Source: Flagellimonas oceanensis (GTDB lineage: Bacteria > Bacteroidota > Bacteroidia > Flavobacteriales > Flavobacteriaceae). Taken from it: a DNA stretch of 64,000 bases. Under the pieces are notes generated by a model, which worked only from the letters and a program-made list of their open reading frames with translations, had not been told where the DNA came from and made no database searches. The translations under genes were made by a program, and so were the position numbers. Of the stretch, positions 60,005 through 64,000 are shown piece by piece. The stretch is from assembly GCF_003992595.1 (NCBI RefSeq), contig NZ_RZNA01000004.1:1-64000 (forward strand), written 5' to 3'. Positions within the stretch are counted from its first letter, which is position 1, and every line of letters starts with the position of its first letter.

Positions 60005-60043
60005 TGAACTATTTTTTTACCCTTTAGACGTAAATTATAAAAA

Positions 60044-60079
60044 AAATTATCCATGTGATAATAACCACATGGATAATTT
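60044..60079 (-). terminator. Strong hairpin terminator or attenuator between acpP and fabF
   Basis: AAATTATCCATGTG (60044-60057) and CACATGGATAATTT (60066-60079) make a perfect 14-bp stem with an 8-nt loop. On the minus strand a T run follows, all signs of an intrinsic terminator. It lies between acpP and fabF, which suggests that most transcripts end after acpP and only readthrough or another promoter gives fabF. Confidence 0.88.
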
Positions 60080-60105
60080 ATAATCTTTAGCGATATATCA
60101 TATAA

Positions 60106-60339
60106 TTACTTAGCTTCTTCGATGTAGCTAATGGCCTGACCAACAGTGGCAATGTTCTCTGCTTGGTCATCTGGTATCTGAATATCAAATTCTTTCTCAA
60201 ACTCCATGATAAGTTCAACAGTGTCCAAGGAATCCGCTCCTAAGTCGTTGGTAAAGCTAGCTTCTGCAACTACTTCATTTTCATCTACACCTAGTTTATC
60301 AACGATGATAGCCTTTACTCTTGATGCAATGTCTGACAT
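60106..60339 (-). CDS. acpP: Acyl carrier protein
   Basis: A 77-residue acidic protein that carries acyl chains on phosphopantetheine. The attachment site is Ser37 in [17 protein letters not shown]. Length, charge and the [21 protein letters not shown] end are typical of the housekeeping ACP. fabF lies downstream beyond a hairpin, so acpP is probably made in excess of fabF. A -7 element lies upstream. Confidence 0.97.
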   Translation of the reverse strand: MSDIASRVKAIIVDKLGVDENEVVAEASFTNDLGADSLDTVELIMEFEKEFDIQIPDDQAENIATVGQAISYIEEAK

Positions 60340-60372
60340 AATTATTGTGGTTTTAAAAATTTAAATCGTTGG

Positions 60373-60380
60373 CAAAAATA
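60373..60380 (-). promoter_or_regulatory. Bacteroidetes -7 promoter element before acpP
   Basis: TATTTTTG on the minus strand matches TAnnTTTG, 33 bp upstream of the acpP start. A clear -33 TTG was not found. Confidence 0.45.
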
Positions 60381-60501
60381 TAAAACTTTGGATTAAATAC
60401 ACCATTTGTCGATAAAATGTGCTTCAAATTAAACATCTTAAAATACTGTGCCTTACTTTAGCCGACGTAATTTAGTCCAAAATCACATGAATTCCTAACG
60501 A

Positions 60502-61065
60502 ATGAAACGAATTGTAATCTTCGCATCGGGCAGCGGTTCAAATGCAGAAAATATTATTTCCTTTTTTCGTGAAAAACCGCAAGCGGAAGTCGTTGCCGTG
60601 CTTACCAATAAAAACTCGGCCAAGGTACTCGAACGCTGTGACCGACTTGACATTCCTGCATTTTATTTCAACAAGCCCGCTTTTAAAGATTCCAATGCTG
60701 TTGTACAGATGCTACAGGGATTACAGACCGATTTAATTGTACTCGCGGGTTTTCTTTGGAAGATTCCATCCAACCTTATCGAGGCATTTCCAGATAAAAT
60801 CATCAACATCCACCCTGCCTTGCTGCCCAAATACGGAGGAAAAGGCATGTACGGGGACAGGGTGCATCAAGCCGTAAAGGAAAACAATGAAACCGAAACG
60901 GGCATTACCATACATTATGTAAACGAAAATTATGATGAGGGCGCCATCATTTTCCAAGCTAAAACCAGTGTGGTCCCTTCTGATGAAGCAACTTCCATTG
61001 CCGAGAAAGTGCACCAACTGGAATATGAACACTTTCCAAAGGTGATAGAAAAACTACTGTCCTAA
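60502..61065 (+). CDS. purN: Phosphoribosylglycinamide formyltransferase
   Basis: A 187-residue enzyme of purine synthesis that uses 10-formyltetrahydrofolate to formylate GAR. The catalytic triad is Asn102, His104 (INIHPALLPKYGGKGMYG) and Asp145 (NENYDEGAIIF). N-terminal FASGSGSNAENI is the phosphate-binding loop. The stop overlaps the next start by one base (TAATG). A PurF-like gene, encoding the first step of purine synthesis, follows 1.7 kb later. Confidence 0.96.
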   Translation: MKRIVIFASGSGSNAENIISFFREKPQAEVVAVLTNKNSAKVLERCDRLDIPAFYFNKPAFKDSNAVVQMLQGLQTDLIVLAGFLWKIPSNLIEAFPDKIINIHPALLPKYGGKGMYGDRVHQAVKENNETETGITIHYVNENYDEGAIIFQAKTSVVPSDEATSIAEKVHQLEYEHFPKVIEKLLS

Positions 61066-61700
61066 TGGCCAAGAAAAAGAAGTTTTATGTGGTTTGGAAA
61101 GGAAAGCATCCGGGGATTTTCGAGTCTTGGGCAGATTGCAAGGCACAAATCGATGGGGTAAAAGGAGCACAATACAAGTCCTTCGCCACCTTCGAAGAAG
61201 CAAAGAAAGCCTTCAACAGCAACTATTTGGAATATAAAGGTAAATCCAAGGGCAAAAAAGAACTGACTCCGGAAGAGCTTCTCAAAATCGGCGATCCCAA
61301 TTACAATTCCATTGCAGTGGACGCAGCATCCAGCGGTAACCCAGGAAAAATGGAATATCGGGGAGTAGATACCAAAAGTAAACGGGTGCTTTTTCACCAA
61401 GGGCCATTTGAACAAGGCACGAGCAATGTTGGAGAGTTTTTGGCACTTGTACACGGTCTTGCCTTTTTAAAACAGCAGAAGAGTGACCGCATCCTCTATT
61501 CCGATTCGAGAATCGCCATTGGATGGGTGCGAAAGAAGAAATGCGGCACAAAATTGACCAAAACAGCCAAAAATGCCCAGCTTTTCGAGCTCATTGAACG
61601 GGCTGAAGAGTGGCTTAAAAAAAACCGGTTCAACACTCCGATTGTAAAGTGGGAGACCAAAGCATGGGGCGAAATTCCTGCCGATTTCGGGAGAAAATAA
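61065..61700 (+). CDS. Ribonuclease H with viroplasmin N-terminal domain
   Basis: A 211-residue protein. The N-terminal 45 residues form a caulimovirus-viroplasmin/RNase HI-type RNA-DNA hybrid-binding domain (KKFYVVWKGKHPGIFESWADCKAQIDGVKGAQYKSF). The RNase H domain follows about 70-211, with the first catalytic Asp in IAVDAASSGNPG, Glu in NVGEFLALVHGLA, Asp in LYSDSRIAIGWV and the final Asp in EIPADFGRK. It would remove RNA from DNA. It overlaps purN by one base. Confidence 0.93.
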   Translation: MAKKKKFYVVWKGKHPGIFESWADCKAQIDGVKGAQYKSFATFEEAKKAFNSNYLEYKGKSKGKKELTPEELLKIGDPNYNSIAVDAASSGNPGKMEYRGVDTKSKRVLFHQGPFEQGTSNVGEFLALVHGLAFLKQQKSDRILYSDSRIAIGWVRKKKCGTKLTKTAKNAQLFELIERAEEWLKKNRFNTPIVKWETKAWGEIPADFGRK

Positions 61701-61752
61701 TCCGTTTCACGAACAAAGCATCCATTTTTTGATAATTGGAACATCCATGCCG

Positions 61753-61760
61753 TATATTTG
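61753..61760 (+). promoter_or_regulatory. Bacteroidetes-type promoter before the PfkB gene
   Basis: TATATTTG matches TAnnTTTG; a TTTTTTG -33 sequence (61725-61731) lies 21 bp upstream. It ends 16 bp before the ATG at 61777. Best promoter match in the window. Confidence 0.6.
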
Positions 61761-61776
61761 CAGCAAAATTTAGGGA

Positions 61777-62703
61777 ATGGGCAAATTACTGATCGTGGGA
61801 ACCATGGCTTTCGATGCCATTGAAACACCGTTCGGGAAAACTGGAAGAATATTAGGGGGTGCTGGCACCTTTATTGGTTTGGCAGCTTCACAATTTAAAA
61901 TAGACTCCGCGATTGTATCCGTAGTGGGAGATGATTTTCCACAATCTTACATGGATATTTTAAAAAACAAGGACATAGACCTTTCTGGGGTTGAAGTAGT
62001 GAAAGGTGGAAAAACCTTCTTTTGGGAGGGAAAGTACCACAACGATTTGAATTCCAGAGACACTTTGGCCACCGAATTGAATACTTTGGCCGATTTCAAT
62101 CCCGTTGTACCCAACGATTATGCCGATGCAGATATCGTAATGCTAGGCAATCTTCATCCCAACATTCAACTGAGTGTAATTAATCAGATGGAAAAGCGAC
62201 CAAAACTTATAGTTTTGGATACCATGAATTTTTGGATGGACAATACATGGGATGAATTGATGACGGTAATCTCCAAAATCGATGTCATTACCATTAACGA
62301 TGAAGAGGCGCGACAGATGACCAACGAATACTCTTTGGTAAAAGCTGCCGCCAAGATTCAGGAGATGGGCCCAAAATATGTGGTTATCAAAAAAGGGGAG
62401 CACGGAGCTCTCTTGTTCCACGATGATAATATTTTCTTTGCCCCCGCTCTTCCTTTGGAAGAGATTTTTGACCCGACCGGAGCAGGAGACACCTTTGCGG
62501 GAGGCTTTGCAGGATATTTGACCGAGGCCGGAAACATTTCCTTTGAAAGCATGAAAAATGCCATTATCCATGGCTCCAATTTAGCATCGTTCTGTGTGGA
62601 ACGTTTCGGAACCGAACGGATGGTGGATTTAAAAAAGAGCGAGGTCGAAGCCCGCTTGACCCAGTTTAAAGAATTGACGCAGTTCAATATTGAATTAACA
62701 TAA
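61777..62703 (+). CDS. PfkB-family carbohydrate kinase
   Basis: A 308-residue ribokinase-fold kinase, with a Gly-Gly segment GRILGGAGTFIGLAAS and the C-terminal DPTGAGDTFAGG (catalytic Asp238). The N-terminal lid is short (LIVGTMAFDAIETPFG), which with the THE lack of a typical sugar-binding Asp-Asn pair points to a nucleoside-like or unusual substrate. No more can be said; a close neighbour of a PurF-like gene suggests a nucleoside kinase role as one possibility. Terminator follows. Confidence 0.85.
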   Translation: MGKLLIVGTMAFDAIETPFGKTGRILGGAGTFIGLAASQFKIDSAIVSVVGDDFPQSYMDILKNKDIDLSGVEVVKGGKTFFWEGKYHNDLNSRDTLATELNTLADFNPVVPNDYADADIVMLGNLHPNIQLSVINQMEKRPKLIVLDTMNFWMDNTWDELMTVISKIDVITINDEEARQMTNEYSLVKAAAKIQEMGPKYVVIKKGEHGALLFHDDNIFFAPALPLEEIFDPTGAGDTFAGGFAGYLTEAGNISFESMKNAIIHGSNLASFCVERFGTERMVDLKKSEVEARLTQFKELTQFNIELT

Positions 62704-62709
62704 ATGTTT

Positions 62710-62734
62710 GCCCTGAGAATTTCGGGGCTTTTTT
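62710..62734 (+). terminator. Intrinsic terminator after the PfkB gene
   Basis: GCCCTGA (62710-62716) pairs with TTCGGGGC at 62721-62728 (one T-G pair), and a run of six T follows. It ends just before the PurF-like gene at 62747. Confidence 0.75.
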
Positions 62735-62746
62735 ATTTGGTTTGTT

Positions 62747-64000
62747 ATGAGTGATCCCATTAAGCACGAATGCGGAATATCGTTGATCCGTTTGCTTAAA
62801 CCCCTGGAATACTACAAGGAAAAGTACGGTACGGCTTTTTACGGCGTAAACAAGATGTACCTAATGATGGAGAAACAGCATAACCGTGGACAGGATGGTG
62901 CCGGTTTTGCAAGCATAAAAATGGACATGGCCCCTGGGGAAAGGTACATGAGTCGAGTAAGATCGGCACAGCAGCAGCCTATTCAGGATATTTTTGCCCA
63001 GATCAACAACCGTATCAACACAGCTTTGACCGAACATCCCGAGCGCGAAAACGATGTGGCCTGGCAAAAAAAGAACATTCCCTACATCGGGGAACTTTTA
63101 ATGGGACATGTTCGCTACGGCACCTTTGGAAAAAACAGTATCGAGAGCGTTCACCCTTTTTTAAGGCAGAACAACTGGATGCACCGTAACCTAATCGTTG
63201 CCGGTAACTTTAACATGACCAATGTTGATGAGCTTTTCAGCAATCTGGTTGAGCTGGGACAGCATCCCAAGGAAAAAGCGGATACGGTAACCGTAATGGA
63301 AAAAATCGGTCACTTTTTGGATGATGCAGTGGCCAAACTCTACAAACAGATCAAAAAAGAAGGGTATACCAAAAGAGAAGCTTCCGCATTGATCGCCGAA
63401 CGTTTGAACGTGGCCAAGATTTTGAGGAAAGCCTCAAAAAACTGGGATGGTGGCTATGCCATGAGTGGACTTATCGGACATGGGGATGCCTTTGTAATGC
63501 GTGACCCCGCAGGTATCAGACCCGCATATTATTATCAGGATGATGAAGTGGTGGTCGTAGCATCGGAACGCCCTGTGATACAAACGGTCTTCAACGTCAA
63601 TTTTGAAGATGTGCATGAACTGGACCCTGGACATGCCGTAATCGTAAAGAAAAGTGGTTCCATGGACCTGAAAAAGATATTGGAACCTACGGAACGTAAG
63701 GCTTGTTCTTTTGAACGCATCTATTTTTCCCGTGGCAGTGACAAGGAAATCTACCAGGAAAGAAAAAAATTGGGGAAACTCGTATTTCCCGAGATTTTGA
63801 AGTCCATCAACAATGATTTGGAAAACACGGTTTTCTCCTACATTCCGAATACAGCGGAAACATCATTCTTCGGGATGGTAAAAGAAGCCCAGAATTACCT
63901 CAACAAGAAAAAAGAGGAACAGATTTTGGCCCTTGGCCCTAATATGAAGGCGGAAGAGCTTCATAAAATATTGAATATTCGACCACGGATTGAAAAGGTG
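62747..64000 (+). CDS. PurF-like amidophosphoribosyltransferase, 5' part (runs off the window)
   Basis: An open frame from the ATG at 62747 to the last base (418 codons). The N-terminal nucleophile is Cys9 in HECGISLIRLLKPLEYY after an eight-residue leader that should be removed, as in some PurF proteins. QHNRGQDGAGFAS, the glutamine site GELLMGHVRYGTFGKNSIESVHPFL, and RDPAGIRPAYYY mark the class II glutamine amidotransferase and phosphoribosyltransferase. It begins purine synthesis from PRPP and glutamine. Many flavobacterial homologues are about 630 residues, so about a third is missing here. It is close to, but not certainly, purF itself. Confidence 0.85.
   Translation, partial: MSDPIKHECGISLIRLLKPLEYYKEKYGTAFYGVNKMYLMMEKQHNRGQDGAGFASIKMDMAPGERYMSRVRSAQQQPIQDIFAQINNRINTALTEHPERENDVAWQKKNIPYIGELLMGHVRYGTFGKNSIESVHPFLRQNNWMHRNLIVAGNFNMTNVDELFSNLVELGQHPKEKADTVTVMEKIGHFLDDAVAKLYKQIKKEGYTKREASALIAERLNVAKILRKASKNWDGGYAMSGLIGHGDAFVMRDPAGIRPAYYYQDDEVVVVASERPVIQTVFNVNFEDVHELDPGHAVIVKKSGSMDLKKILEPTERKACSFERIYFSRGSDKEIYQERKKLGKLVFPEILKSINNDLENTVFSYIPNTAETSFFGMVKEAQNYLNKKKEEQILALGPNMKAEELHKILNIRPRIEKV

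Noticed and set aside
1-64000. tRNA, rRNA, CRISPR, riboswitch or prophage
   Set aside because: No cloverleaf-like, repeat-spacer or phage gene pattern was seen in any intergenic stretch; gaps are mostly shorter than 200 bp. A covariance-model search was not possible.

Overview
The window looks like chromosomal DNA of a marine-type member of the Flavobacteriaceae (Bacteroidota), close in flavour to Muricauda/Allomuricauda. This is an inference from gene content and not a database match. Supporting signs are a complete Bat (aerotolerance) operon, an IPExxxVDY-type gene next to pyruvate kinase, the acpP-fabF-rnc gene order, GbsR/AraC/TetR regulators, Bacteroidetes-type lipoprotein signals, weak or absent Shine-Dalgarno sites and several matches to the Bacteroidetes -7 promoter element TAnnTTTG. 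Apart from one insertion sequence the DNA is ordinary, moderately AT-rich chromosome. I see no tRNA, rRNA, CRISPR array or prophage.

Layout. 1-1340: an IS256-family element that has cut a gene, of which only the last 39 codons remain here. 1.5-6.7 kb: exported DinB-fold protein, SulP permease, phytanoyl-CoA-type dioxygenase with a divergent AraC regulator, and a duplicated-domain lipoprotein. 6.8-10.7 kb: glycerol-3-phosphate metabolism (gpsA facing glpD) and CvpA. 10.9-14.1 kb: CAP lipoprotein and 3-hydroxyanthranilate dioxygenase, a DUF1304 membrane protein and an ALDH7-like dehydrogenase. 14.4-16.8 kb: HhH-like membrane protein, acyl-ACP desaturase and a metallophosphatase. 16.9-22.5 kb: fructokinase-like kinase plus amylosucrase (intracellular sucrose use), facing an AlbA_2/SDR/aldo-keto reductase operon. 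22.7-31.8 kb: moxR, DUF58, BatD-like gene and batA-B-C-D-E. 31.8-38.5 kb: small secreted protein, SulP, beta-carbonic anhydrase, SulP, ceramidase-like membrane hydrolase, pheS and a small conserved gene. 38.6-45.5 kb: a tripartite RND efflux cassette bracketed by a GbsR/MarR and a TetR regulator. 45.6-50.3 kb: a Tat-exported HisC-like aminotransferase coupled to an AEC-type permease, then lysoplasmalogenase, CYTH and DNA polymerase IV genes. 50.3-55.9 kb: M16 protease, TetR regulator, AhpD-like protein, a 52-residue Cys/His-bearing miniprotein and an AraC regulator, with palindromic dispersed repeats. 56-60.3 kb: pyk, IPExxxVDY gene, rnc, fabF, acpP. 60.5-64 kb: purN, viroplasmin-type RNase H, PfkB kinase and the 5' part of a PurF-like gene that runs off the window.

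No single locus stands out as a certain new system. The parts I would look at first are the Tat-aminotransferase/AEC pair, the SulP-carbonic anhydrase-SulP-ceramidase run, the TetR/AhpD/miniprotein/AraC island, the hairpin that separates acpP from fabF, and the palindromic operator in front of the efflux cassette.
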